Positions 8,600 through 16,502 of a stretch of DNA of 64,000 nt are shown here, piece after piece. The notes under the pieces are model-generated. The model had not been told where the DNA came from. It made no database searches and saw only the letters and a program-made list of their open reading frames with translations. The stretch lies in NCBI RefSeq assembly GCF_002531935.1, contig NZ_NWSV01000013.1, positions 100,519 through 164,518 of the forward strand, written 5' to 3'. Origin of the DNA: Rhizobium chutanense (GTDB taxonomy: Bacteria > Pseudomonadota > Alphaproteobacteria > Rhizobiales > Rhizobiaceae). A program made the translations under genes and the position numbers. Positions within the stretch are counted from its first letter, which is position 1, and every line of letters starts with the position of its first letter.

Positions 8600-9634
8600 T
8601 TAAAAAATAAGCTGCACCTTGCAGGCGACCGTGCGGTCGCCGGCGAGGACGAAAGCGGCATCGGCTTGTTCGAGCGGCAGGCTGTGGCTGATGATCGGAC
8701 GGACGTCGATCTTGCGGCTGGAAATCAGCTCCACGGCGGTAGCAAATTCCTCGTGGAAGCGCTGCGTTCCGTGGATGTGAAGCTCCTTGCCGACAATGGC
8801 GTTGAGGGGGATCGGGATCTCGCCTGTGACACCGACCTGCACGATCGTGCCGCGTGGCCTGATGGCGGCAATCGCGCTGCGGATCGCCGGGACTGCGGCC
8901 GAGCATTCGAAAACGAGATCGAAATAACCCTTTCCCGCCTCGAATTCGGCAAGCGCCTGGGCATCCCTAGCAACATTGATCGTACGGCTGGCGCCCATCG
9001 CCTTGGCCCGTTCCAGCGCCGCATCGGCAAGATCCGTCACGACGATCTCGCTTGCACCGTGATAACAGGCGACGGCGACCATCAGCGCGCCGATCGGCCC
9101 GGCCCCGGTGATGAGGACACGCTTGCCGGCGATATCTCCTGCGCGCGATGCAGCGTGCAGGCAGACGGAGAGCGGCTCGCTGCAGGCCGCTTCCGCGGCC
9201 GTTGTCGCGGGTCCTGCCGCAAAGCACTGCCTGGCCGGCACCACCAGCCATTCCCGGAACATGCCCTGCTCATGCGGCAGGCGCATCGCGCTGCCCATGA
9301 AGCGCATGCCAAGGCAGTGGATCGGCATGTCTTTGTCGCAATATTCGCAATGCCCGCAGGGCTGGCTGGGATTGACCGCCACCAGTGTCCCGACCGAGAG
9401 GCCGACGCCTTCGCCTGCCTGGCTCACGGTCCCCGATGCCTCGTGGCCCGGGATGATCGGTTCGCGAACCCTGACCGGCCCGAAGCCGCCGTCCTGATAA
9501 TAATGCAGGTCGGAGCCGCAAATGCCCGCGGCCGCCATTTTGAGAAGCACCTCGCCGGGACCGGGGGCCGCAACCGCAGCGGTTTCGATCCTGAGATCGC
9601 CCTTTTGGTAAAGCCGTGCCAGACGTGTCTGCAT
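8600..9634 (-). CDS. idnD: L-idonate 5-dehydrogenase-like zinc alcohol dehydrogenase
   Basis: A 344-aa medium-chain Zn dehydrogenase. Catalytic Zn ligands are seen in GICGSDLHYY and GHEASG. The structural Zn site is seen as PCGHCEYCDKDMPIHC (four Cys), and the nucleotide-binding fold as GAGPIGALM. The HYYQDGGFG segment and MRFMGSAMRLPHEQG are typical of L-idonate 5-dehydrogenases, which oxidise L-idonate to 5-ketogluconate with NAD(P). It follows dctM by 10 nt and is the last gene of a gntR/dctP/dctQ/dctM/idnD set, so the TRAP transporter probably imports the sugar acid this enzyme oxidises. Confidence 0.82.
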   Translation of the reverse strand: MQTRLARLYQKGDLRIETAAVAAPGPGEVLLKMAAAGICGSDLHYYQDGGFGPVRVREPIIPGHEASGTVSQAGEGVGLSVGTLVAVNPSQPCGHCEYCDKDMPIHCLGMRFMGSAMRLPHEQGMFREWLVVPARQCFAAGPATTAAEAACSEPLSVCLHAASRAGDIAGKRVLITGAGPIGALMVAVACYHGASEIVVTDLADAALERAKAMGASRTINVARDAQALAEFEAGKGYFDLVFECSAAVPAIRSAIAAIRPRGTIVQVGVTGEIPIPLNAIVGKELHIHGTQRFHEEFATAVELISSRKIDVRPIISHSLPLEQADAAFVLAGDRTVACKVQLIF

Positions 9635-9644
9635 TGTGCCCCTC

Positions 9645-11051
9645 CTATCTCAGCAGCCCGAGTTGCTGCGGCAGCCAGAGCGACACGGCCGGAACGAAGG
9701 TGATCAGGATCAGCGCCAGGAACAGCGGCACCAGCCAGGGCAGGATCGCCATGGTGGTGCGTTCGACAGACAGTTTCGCCACCCGCGACAGCACGAAAAG
9801 CACCATGCCGAGCGGTGGGTGCAGCAGGCCGATCATCAGGTTCAGCGTCATGATGAGGCCGAACTGGACCGGATCGATCCCGAACTTGACGACGATCGGC
9901 AGCAGGATCGGCACGAGGATGGTGATGGCGGCGATCGTATCCAGGAAGCAGCCGACGAACAGCATCAAGAGGTTTACCAGGATCAGGAAAACCCATTTGT
10001 TGTCGGTGATCGACAGGATCGCATCGGAGAGCAGCTGGGCCGCCTGGCTCACCGTCAGCAGCCAGGCGAAGACCGATGCCGCGGTGACGATGAAGAGAAC
10101 CGATGCCGTCGTCTCGATCGTATCGAAGCTTGCCTTGGCGAGCGTCGAGGGCGTCATCGTGCGGTAGCGCACCAGGCCGAGGAACAGCGACCAGAGGACG
10201 GCGGCGACGGCGGCCTCGGTCGGCGTGAACCAGCCCATCGTCATGCCGCCGATCAGGATGACGGGTGTCATCAGCGCCATGACGGCGGAGAATCGGAAAT
10301 ACCAGTCCAGCGCCAGAAGCCCGGCAAGGGCAATGCCCGCCGCCGCATTCATCGAGACGCCGGCCAGCATCAAGAGATAGATGGCCACGGGCACCGCCAG
10401 GACGACGACGATTTCCAGTCCCGCCGACAGCAGCTGCCGGACATCGAACGGCGCGTCCGAGCCCCAGCGCTTCCAATAGGCGAAGGCGGCGACGGTGATC
10501 ATCATCAAGAGCGTCATGACAACGCCGGGCAGGATGCCGGCCATGAAAAGAGCGCCGATCGAGACGTTCGCCATCATGCCATAGATCACGAAAGGCAGCG
10601 ATGGCGGGAAGATCGGCCCGAGCGTGGCCGAAGCCGCCGTCACGCCGACCGCCGCCTCGACCGGATAGCCGTGATCCTTCATCGCCTTGATCTCGATCGT
10701 GCCGATCCCCGCCGCATCGGCAAGGGCGGTGCCGGACATGCCGGAGAAGATGACGGAACCGATGATGTTGACCTGCGCCAGCCCACCCTTCATCCAGCCG
10801 ACGAGCGCCACCGCAAAGGAATAGATGCGGCCGGTGACACCAGCCGAGTTCATCAGATTGCCGGCGAGGATGAAGAAGGGGACGGCGAGCAGCGGAAAGC
10901 TTTCGACGCCGGCGATCATGCGCTGGGCGACGATGATGTCGGGGGCGACGCCGTAGAGGACGATGTACAGCACCGAGGCGACGGCCATCGAGATGGCAAC
11001 AGGCACGCCGATCAGCATCAGCACCAGAAACGAACCAAGAAGCAGCAGCAT
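9645..11051 (-). CDS. dctM: TRAP transporter large permease DctM
   Basis: A 468-aa membrane protein of the DctM family (about 12 helices) that uses an ion gradient to move a carboxylate delivered by DctP. The family signatures VPFFILAGNLM and SGMSGTALADAAGIGTIEI are visible in the first third, and FLDTIAAITILVPILLPI in the second half. The start at 11051 lies 4 nt after the dctQ stop, and idnD follows 10 nt downstream. The genetic context (idonate dehydrogenase, FadR-type regulator) suggests a sugar acid substrate. Confidence 0.93.
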   Translation of the reverse strand: MLLLLGSFLVLMLIGVPVAISMAVASVLYIVLYGVAPDIIVAQRMIAGVESFPLLAVPFFILAGNLMNSAGVTGRIYSFAVALVGWMKGGLAQVNIIGSVIFSGMSGTALADAAGIGTIEIKAMKDHGYPVEAAVGVTAASATLGPIFPPSLPFVIYGMMANVSIGALFMAGILPGVVMTLLMMITVAAFAYWKRWGSDAPFDVRQLLSAGLEIVVVLAVPVAIYLLMLAGVSMNAAAGIALAGLLALDWYFRFSAVMALMTPVILIGGMTMGWFTPTEAAVAAVLWSLFLGLVRYRTMTPSTLAKASFDTIETTASVLFIVTAASVFAWLLTVSQAAQLLSDAILSITDNKWVFLILVNLLMLFVGCFLDTIAAITILVPILLPIVVKFGIDPVQFGLIMTLNLMIGLLHPPLGMVLFVLSRVAKLSVERTTMAILPWLVPLFLALILITFVPAVSLWLPQQLGLLR

Positions 11052-11055
11052 CGGA

Positions 11056-11628
11056 TCACTCCTCGACGGTCTGGAATTCTTCGGGCCGCTCCAGAACGGA
11101 GTAGCCGCGACGCATATTGGCGATAAAGACGATGACCGCGCGGATCAGCATCAGCACGAAGGCGACAAGAACCGCGTAGAAGACGATGTTGCGCGGCAGG
11201 TCGATGGTGACCATCTGCTCGTCGGCGACGATGTCGACATAACGCCACATCAGGTGGCAGCCATAGGCGAAGAAGCCGATGCGGACGATATCGACGAAGG
11301 TGGCGAGCACGCGCGCCAGGCCTGACGGCATATAGTGATAGAACACATCCACCTGGATGTGCCGCGACGTCCGTACGCACATGACGGAACCGAGGAAGAC
11401 GACGCCGATCAGGCAGTTGATGGCGATCTCCTCGGTCCATGCATAGCTGTCGTTCAGCACATAACGCGTGAAGAACTGCAGAAAGACGCAGCCGGCCATC
11501 AGCCAGAAGACAACAAGCGTGATCCAGTCTTCGACGGCATAGTCCGAGACGTTTGCGGTCGGCGCGTGTCCTTCGAATTCGTGGCCGATTTCCTCGGCCG
11601 TGATTGGCGTATGAATTTCTTGCGACAT
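11056..11628 (-). CDS. dctQ: TRAP transporter small permease DctQ
   Basis: A 190-aa protein with four hydrophobic helices after a 30-residue cytoplasmic N-terminus, as in the DctQ family. The AWTEEIAINCLIGVVFLGS segment corresponds to the conserved WxEE region. The ATG at 11628 starts MSQEIHTPITAEEIGHEF; an upstream in-frame ATG at 11787 would lie within the repeat element and read as low-complexity Arg/Pro sequence. It couples to DctM (4 nt downstream). The 242 nt between dctP and dctQ, with its repeat, is unusual for a TRAP operon. Confidence 0.9.
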   Translation of the reverse strand: MSQEIHTPITAEEIGHEFEGHAPTANVSDYAVEDWITLVVFWLMAGCVFLQFFTRYVLNDSYAWTEEIAINCLIGVVFLGSVMCVRTSRHIQVDVFYHYMPSGLARVLATFVDIVRIGFFAYGCHLMWRYVDIVADEQMVTIDLPRNIVFYAVLVAFVLMLIRAVIVFIANMRRGYSVLERPEEFQTVEE

Positions 11629-11713
11629 GATCGGCCTTGTCCAGGTTGGGGAAGGAGAGCGCGCGGCGTGCGGGCGCGTGCCTTCGTGTCGACATCGTTT
11701 TGCGCGCGGTGCC

Positions 11714-11853
11714 TGCCCCTCATCCGGCTGCCGCCACCTTCTCCCCGCTCGCGGGGCGAAGGGACACGCCGCGCCGGCTTCCTCCACCTCGACGTTGCGT
11801 TTGGCACGTCCCCTCTCCCCGTTTTTACGGGGAGAGGGTTAGGGTGAGGGGCA
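11714..11853. repeat. Rhizobial-type intergenic palindromic repeat element
   Basis: A 140-nt element inserted between dctP and dctQ. It begins TGCCCCTCATCC and ends with the inverse GGGTGAGGGGCA, so it has imperfect terminal inverted repeats. Inside are two hairpins, CCCCGC/GCGGGG near 11753-11766 and CTCTCCCCG/CGGGGAGAG near 11814-11837. Elements with these sequences are scattered through Rhizobium intergenic regions (general knowledge). Transcription from dctP to dctQ would have to cross it, so it could act as an mRNA-stabilising or attenuating structure. Confidence 0.65.
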
Positions 11854-11870
11854 ACGCCGGTAGCGAACCC

Positions 11871-12845
11871 CTACTGGATCGCCCGGATCGCTTCCCAATC
11901 GGCCTTTTCGTAGCCGAAGTCCTCGAATTTCACCTTTTCCATGACGTTCTTTTCGAAGTCTGTTTTATCGACTTCGGTAACGTTGAGGCCCTTCTCCTTG
12001 AAGGTCGCAACCAGGCTGTTTTCCCTAGCGGCGATCGTCTTGGTGGTGCGCTCGGCTGCTTCCTGCATCACCTCGCCGAAGATCTTCTTGTCCTCGTCGG
12101 ACAGGCTCGCCCAGCGCGTTTTGGAGATGACGGTGTTCAGGTGATCGACGATGTGGCCGGTGAGGATGATGTTCTTCTGGACTTCGTAGAACTTCTTCGC
12201 CTCGATCGTCGTCAACGGATTTTCCTGCGCCTCAACCGTGCCGTTCTGCAAAGCGAGATAGACCTCGGCGAAGGCGATCGGCGTGGTGTTGGCGCCGCAG
12301 GCGCGCGGCATGGCGAGATAGGCCGGAACGTCGGGCACGCGGATCTTCAGGCCCTGCATGTCGGCGCATTTGGCGATCGGCTTGTTCGATGTCGTGTGGC
12401 GCGTGCCGTAATAGCTAACGGCGGCGATGTGGTTGCCGGTCTTGTCTTCATAACCTTTGGCAAGGCGCTTGAAGACGTCGCTTTTGGTATAGGCGATCAG
12501 GTGATCGGGACCGCGGAAAATATAGGGGAAGTAGGTGACGCCGATCGGCTTGTAGTCGCGGGCCGCAAAGCTCGATCCCGAGATGATGATGTCGACCGTC
12601 CCGAGCTTGAGACCCTGGTTGATGTCGGCTTCCTTGCCGAGCTGCGAGGCCGGATAGACCTCGATCTTGTAACGTCCGTCGGTGCGCTTGGCGATCTCTT
12701 CGGCGGCCCAGACGGAATCCGTATGGAAGGGCTCGGATGTTTCATAAACATGCGCCCATTTCAGCACGGTCTGGGCTTGGGCGAGCGCGGTACTCGCCAT
12801 GATCGCGGCCGCGGCGCAAAATATCGTTGCCAGTCTGCTCTTCAT
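11871..12845 (-). CDS. dctP: TRAP transporter periplasmic binding protein DctP
   Basis: A 324-aa extracytoplasmic solute receptor of the DctP family. A signal peptide ends at ALAQA, followed by TVLKWAHVYETSEPFH, the usual start of mature TRAP receptors. The conserved substrate-carboxylate arginine lies in GLKIRVPDVPAYL, and the later GTVEAQENPLTTI segment matches the family. The ATG at 12845 is preceded by a GGAGAGAG site. The gntR gene lies 23 nt upstream on the same strand, so dctP is probably co-transcribed with or autoregulated through it. Confidence 0.93.
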   Translation of the reverse strand: MKSRLATIFCAAAAIMASTALAQAQTVLKWAHVYETSEPFHTDSVWAAEEIAKRTDGRYKIEVYPASQLGKEADINQGLKLGTVDIIISGSSFAARDYKPIGVTYFPYIFRGPDHLIAYTKSDVFKRLAKGYEDKTGNHIAAVSYYGTRHTTSNKPIAKCADMQGLKIRVPDVPAYLAMPRACGANTTPIAFAEVYLALQNGTVEAQENPLTTIEAKKFYEVQKNIILTGHIVDHLNTVISKTRWASLSDEDKKIFGEVMQEAAERTTKTIAARENSLVATFKEKGLNVTEVDKTDFEKNVMEKVKFEDFGYEKADWEAIRAIQ

Positions 12846-12868
12846 CGCTCTCTCCTCCGGAGCTCGAG

Positions 12869-13627
12869 TTAAGTCTTGTCCGTTGCTTTTGCGGGCCCCT
12901 TGTCGCGGCCGCGCTCCTCCTCTCCCGAAAACTCCTCCCCGAAGCTCTCGGAAAACCTCTTCTGCGACATGGTGAGATGGGCACGCATGGCCGCCTTTGC
13001 GCCGATCGCATCGCCGGCGGCAATCGCGTCGCGGATAGCCCGATGCTCCTCCAGGGCGCTGCGCCATGTCGTCGGCCCCTCGAAATGGCTCGCGAGCTTT
13101 TCGAAATATGGGCTCATGCGCATGTCGAACATTTCGCCGGTCACGCGGATCAGCGTCGCATTGCCGACGATCGCGGCAATGCCGGTGTGAAAGGCGCGGT
13201 CGGCGGCGATGACCGCGCCCGCATCGTTGACGCCGCCGCTCATGCGCACCAGCGCTTCATCGAGGAGCACAATATCTTCGGGCCTGGCGCGGGTCGCGGC
13301 TTCCTCGGCGATGGCGCATTCGATGACGGCCCGTGCCTGAAGGAGCTCGAAAGGCCCTTCCACCGGCTCGCCTTCGCTTGCCGCTACGCTTGCGGCATGC
13401 CGGCGCACCACATAGATGCCGGAGCCCATGCGGATGTTGACGAGGCCCTCGACCTCCAGGACGATCAGCGCCTCGCGCACTGTCGGACGCGACACCGACA
13501 GTTGCTCCGCGAGTTCACGCTCGGCCGGCAGCCGTTGGCCGACGGCAAGTTCGCCGCTGGCGATCATCGATCGGATCTGATCCGCCACCTGCCGATAGAG
13601 GCGACGTGATTCAACAGGCGAAAACAT
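12869..13627 (-). CDS. GntR-family regulator (FadR/FCD type) of the TRAP-idonate operon
   Basis: A 252-aa regulator. The winged helix contains LAVGQRLPAERELAEQLSVSRPTVREALIVLE, the canonical FadR-subfamily helix-turn-helix, followed by an FCD domain. The C-terminus from about residue 230 is a charged Glu/Lys-rich tail. The gene is first in the dctPQM-idnD set. A TGGTCA-N7-TGACCA palindrome 38-56 nt upstream of its start is a likely operator. Members near TRAP/sugar-acid genes usually repress and are released by the substrate or an intermediate (inference). Confidence 0.9.
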   Translation of the reverse strand: MFSPVESRRLYRQVADQIRSMIASGELAVGQRLPAERELAEQLSVSRPTVREALIVLEVEGLVNIRMGSGIYVVRRHAASVAASEGEPVEGPFELLQARAVIECAIAEEAATRARPEDIVLLDEALVRMSGGVNDAGAVIAADRAFHTGIAAIVGNATLIRVTGEMFDMRMSPYFEKLASHFEGPTTWRSALEEHRAIRDAIAAGDAIGAKAAMRAHLTMSQKRFSESFGEEFSGEEERGRDKGPAKATDKT

Positions 13628-13664
13628 CCTGGCCTCCCCGGCGGCTTCTCCTCAAGCACGCAGC

Positions 13665-13683
13665 TGGTCAAATGGCCTGACCA
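13665..13683. promoter_or_regulatory. Putative FadR-type operator
   Basis: Inverted repeat TGGTCA-N7-TGACCA. Part of it also reads TGGTCAGGCCA on the minus strand, close to the TGGTCNNACCA type of site bound by FadR-subfamily GntR proteins. It is positioned to block the promoter of the gntR-dctPQM-idnD operon. Confidence 0.55.
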
Positions 13684-13817
13684 ATTTGTATAGAGGTATC
13701 ATCCCGTGAGTTGTGCGTCAATCCGCCGCACAAACGTTAAACAGGAAAGCCACGGGGCTGGGAAGCTTTGTGATTGGACAGATCGGCGATCCTGCCGGCT
13801 TCAGCCGCTCGGAAGAT

Positions 13818-14597
13818 TTAGATACCGGCATACCATTCGTAGCCGCGATCCTCCCAGAAGCCGCCATTGCCGCCATAAAGCTGGCCGAGGTCCGCGACAC
13901 CCTCGATACGGGTCAGATACTTCGCCTGCTTGTAGCCGAGCTGCCGCTCGACCCGGAGCCTCAGCGGCGCGCCATGCGCCACTTCCAGGTCGCGTCCATT
14001 CATCGAATAGGCAAGGATCGTCTGGGGATGGAAGGCATCGACGAGATCGAGGCTCTCATAATACCAGCCGCTGCCATCCAGCGTCTTTTCGTATTCATCG
14101 GCGCAGTGGAACACGATGTAGCGCGCCTCCGGTTTCAGCCCGACCGATTGCAGCAGGGCGCCGAGCGGCAGGCCCGTCCATTTGCCGATCGCGCTCCAGC
14201 CTTCGACGCAGTCGTGCCGGGTGATCTGCGTGCGCGACGGCATCGCCTTCAACTGCGCGAGCGAGAATTGCGACGGCTTTTCCACCAGTCCGCCGACATC
14301 AAGCCTCCAGGTCGAGAACTGCCGGCTCATCCAGTCGAGATATTGCGGGTTATCGGGCATGCTGGTGCCGTTGGAGCGAAAGACCGGCGAGAGATCCGCC
14401 TCGCTGAATTCGCGGGCCAGCGCATCGTCGCCGAGCAGCAGGCGCTGCGTCTTCATGCTGAAGCCCTCGGCGATCTTCAGGACGGATTTCGTCCGGTCGC
14501 TTTCGACCAATGCGTCGCAGCCGGATAGCCCCAGTGCCGAGGCGGTCAAGGTCGAGCCGATCAGGAAACGGCGGCGGGTGATCAGGCGGCTCATCAT
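13818..14597 (-). CDS. Sulfite-oxidase-family molybdopterin enzyme, exported
   Basis: A 259-aa periplasmic oxidoreductase of the sulfite oxidase/YedY fold. A twin-arginine signal (LITRRRFLIG) begins at residue 5 and ends in a lipobox-like LSGC. The Mo-coordinating cysteine is in TRHDCVEGWSAIGKWTG (about C130), and the conserved HGAPLRLRVERQLGYKQAK stretch follows. It overlaps the cytochrome b gene by 4 nt (ATGA), so the two probably work as a membrane redox pair like YedY-YedZ. The operon's ECF-type promoter points to a stress role, perhaps repair of oxidised methionine or handling of reactive sulfur or chlorine species (inference). Confidence 0.82.
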   Translation of the reverse strand: MMSRLITRRRFLIGSTLTASALGLSGCDALVESDRTKSVLKIAEGFSMKTQRLLLGDDALAREFSEADLSPVFRSNGTSMPDNPQYLDWMSRQFSTWRLDVGGLVEKPSQFSLAQLKAMPSRTQITRHDCVEGWSAIGKWTGLPLGALLQSVGLKPEARYIVFHCADEYEKTLDGSGWYYESLDLVDAFHPQTILAYSMNGRDLEVAHGAPLRLRVERQLGYKQAKYLTRIEGVADLGQLYGGNGGFWEDRGYEWYAGI

Positions 14598-15433
14598 TCG
14601 TCTCCCTGTTCGATGGCGTAGTAGCCGGTGATCATCGAACGTAGATTGTTGAAGACGCCCGACAGGATGACCATGGCGACATGCACCACGACAAAGGCGA
14701 CGAGCGAGAAGGCGGTGAGGAAATGGATGGTGCGGGCCGATTGCCGGCCGCCGAAGACATCGAGCAGCCACGGTGCGACGGCATCAAAGCCCGGCGACAT
14801 GGTGAGACCCGTCGCCAGCATCAGCGGCAGCAGCAGGAAGATCACCACGAGATAGGTCAGCTTCTGCAGCGTGTTGTAGTGCCGCGCTTCGGCGCCCTTG
14901 GGAAACCGCAGCCTGGCATGGTTGACGACTTCGTGCGCGAGATGGGCGGGCGTCAGTTCATCGACACCAGGCGCGAGATCACGGCGAAAATGTCGGCTGA
15001 CCAGTCCGTAGACGAGATAGACGAAGCCGTTGAGGACGAAGAGCCAGGCAAAGAAGAAATGCCAGCGCCGGCCGGTCGACAGATCCTGATAGCTTGGAAG
15101 GGTAATCCAGCTTGGAAAACCCCTCGCCGTCGCCTCCCCGTCGACATTGGAGAGGCCGAGCACACCAGTCGTATCGAAGGCGAACGAACCGATATGTGTG
15201 CGCCCCTTTGCCTCACCGCCGTCCTCGACGGCATCCATCGAGATGAAGGACGGATCGTAGTCGGCGCCGTATTGGCCCCAGTAGAGCGCCGGATGGGCAT
15301 TGAATATCTGCAGGCCGCTCATCAGCAGCACGGTCAGGCAAAGCACGTTCACCCAATGCGGCAGGCGCACGGCGAGGCTGTGGCGGTAGATGAGCGTGCG
15401 GCGGGTTTCTTTGCCGGCATCGGTCGTCGCCAT
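14594..15433 (-). CDS. Cytochrome b561/b6-type membrane partner of the molybdoenzyme
   Basis: A 279-aa integral membrane protein with about five hydrophobic helices. Candidate haem ligands are the histidines in VRLPHWVNVLC (first helix), RWHFFFAWLF, ARHYNTLQK and TIHFLTAF / VVVHVAMV. A roughly 65-residue extracytoplasmic loop follows the first helix and carries WGQYGADYD. It starts at the ATG at 15433; the longer open frame upstream would run through the MXKDX gene in another frame. It lies 86 nt downstream of the MXKDX gene and overlaps the molybdoenzyme gene by 4 nt. The predicted role is passing electrons between the quinone pool and the periplasmic molybdoenzyme. Confidence 0.83.
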   Translation of the reverse strand: MATTDAGKETRRTLIYRHSLAVRLPHWVNVLCLTVLLMSGLQIFNAHPALYWGQYGADYDPSFISMDAVEDGGEAKGRTHIGSFAFDTTGVLGLSNVDGEATARGFPSWITLPSYQDLSTGRRWHFFFAWLFVLNGFVYLVYGLVSRHFRRDLAPGVDELTPAHLAHEVVNHARLRFPKGAEARHYNTLQKLTYLVVIFLLLPLMLATGLTMSPGFDAVAPWLLDVFGGRQSARTIHFLTAFSLVAFVVVHVAMVILSGVFNNLRSMITGYYAIEQGDE

Positions 15434-15519
15434 GATCGTTCTCCGGATCGATGGAGTTTCAGGAACAAAGGACGCGGCCGCCGCGAAAAAAGTTTCAGCG
15501 GCCGCGCGGAAGCGGGCGC

Positions 15520-15768
15520 TTATTTCATCGCGTCGCAGGTCTTCATCATGTCGGTCTTCTTCATCGCGTCCTTTTCCATGCCGGCCTTGTGCATGCAGTC
15601 CTTCTTGGTGCCGGACATCTTCATGGCGTCTTTCGACATGTTGTCCGTATGCATCGTGTCCTTTTTCATCGTGTCGGTCTTCATGGCGTCCTCGGCCGAG
15701 GCGACGCCGGCGAGCGAAAGGCCGACGATAAAGGTGCAGGCTGCAAGGCTGGAAAGAAGCTTGGTCAT
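15520..15768 (-). CDS. Pentapeptide MXKDX repeat protein, exported
   Basis: An 82-aa secreted protein. The Sec signal (MTKLLSSLAACTFIVGLSLA, then GVASAE) is followed by a low-complexity mature part made of repeated Met-x-Lys-Asp-x units (MKTDTMKKDTMHTDNMSKDAMK and so on) that contains only two cysteines. This matches the MXKDX pentapeptide repeat family. The Met/Asp/Lys/His richness suggests metal binding or sacrificial methionine oxidation, but no function is established. A strong ribosome site (GAGGAG) precedes the ATG. It is first in the operon behind the ECF-type promoter at 15832-15858. Confidence 0.85.
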   Translation of the reverse strand: MTKLLSSLAACTFIVGLSLAGVASAEDAMKTDTMKKDTMHTDNMSKDAMKMSGTKKDCMHKAGMEKDAMKKTDMMKTCDAMK

Positions 15769-15831
15769 GGAATTCTCCTCGGAGTAATTGGCGTGTCCGC
15801 CGGCTGCCTGCCGATGGCTCACATCCACCCA

Positions 15832-15858
15832 TTCGAGGCGGCGTCGAGATGCGTTACA
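15832..15858 (-). promoter_or_regulatory. ECF sigma promoter for the MXKDX/cytochrome b/molybdoenzyme operon
   Basis: Reading the minus strand, TGTAAC at 15858-15853, a 17-nt spacer, then CGAA at 15835-15832, about 65 nt upstream of the MXKDX start. It matches the motif in front of the adjacent sigma gene and resembles the GTAACC...CGAA promoters described for Caulobacter SigF/NrsF systems. Confidence 0.6.
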
Positions 15859-15911
15859 GCCTCACATCTATGTGATAGAGCAGTGATGCCAGAATTGTTT
15901 TCGCACTGCCC

Positions 15912-15937
15912 TGTAACCGACCGGCTGTTTTTCCGAA
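15912..15937 (+). promoter_or_regulatory. Autoregulatory ECF sigma promoter
   Basis: TGTAAC at 15912-15917, a 16-nt spacer, and CGAA at 15934-15937, 17 nt before the sigma-factor ATG at 15954. The same two boxes occur on the opposite strand for the divergent operon. Confidence 0.6.
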
Positions 15938-15953
15938 TGAACTCTTCGACAAC

Positions 15954-16502
15954 ATGACATCAGCCCATTCGGAAGAAGCCCTGAAAGCCTTGATGCTTCT
16001 TTCCCTTGACGGAGACGAGGCGGCGTATCGGCGTTTGCTGACGGCTTCGCGCGCGCTGCTTGTCGGTTATTACAGCCGCAGGATGGCTGCGGCGGCGAAG
16101 GCGGATATGGAAGACCTGGTCCAGGAGACATTGCTGGCGCTGCATTCCCGCCGGTCCACCTATGACAGGGAAAGGCCTTTCACGGCCTGGTTCTTCTCGA
16201 TCGCTCGCTACAAGCTGATCGACCACCATCGCGGCCGCGGTGGGCGCAGGCTCAGCGAGACCGAGCTTGGCGAGGAGATCGAAAGCGACTTCAGCGAGGA
16301 GGCGCTGACGGCCCGCATGGACGTCGAGCGTTTGCTCGACGGTTTGCCACCGAGACAGCAGGAACTGATCCGGCAGGTGAAGCTGGAGGGCCAGTCGGTC
16401 GCCGATGCCGCAAGCCGCACCGGCCAGTCCGAATCGGCGGTCAAAGTCGGTATCCACCGGGCGCTCAAGGCGCTCGGCGAGAGATTGCGAGGCGCATCGT
16501 GA
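15954..16502 (+). CDS. ECF RNA polymerase sigma factor (SigF/NrsF-associated type)
   Basis: A 182-aa sigma-70 family ECF factor. Region 2 contains DMEDLVQETLLALHSRRSTYD and TAWFFSIARYKLIDHHR; region 4 contains LPPRQQELIRQVKLEGQSVADAASRTGQSESAVKVGIHRALK. It is followed by a GTGA overlap with an NrsF-type anti-sigma gene, so the pair should be stoichiometric. Its own upstream region and the divergent operon carry the same TGTAAC/CGAA boxes. In Caulobacter such SigF-NrsF pairs respond to oxidative or heavy-metal stress (established); that role here is inferred. Confidence 0.9.
   Translation: MTSAHSEEALKALMLLSLDGDEAAYRRLLTASRALLVGYYSRRMAAAAKADMEDLVQETLLALHSRRSTYDRERPFTAWFFSIARYKLIDHHRGRGGRRLSETELGEEIESDFSEEALTARMDVERLLDGLPPRQQELIRQVKLEGQSVADAASRTGQSESAVKVGIHRALKALGERLRGAS

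Noticed and set aside
15434..15832. Upstream extension of the cytochrome b frame
   Set aside because: It overlaps the MXKDX gene in another frame and is His/Arg-rich; the MXKDX gene has a signal peptide and a strong ribosome site, so it is the real gene.
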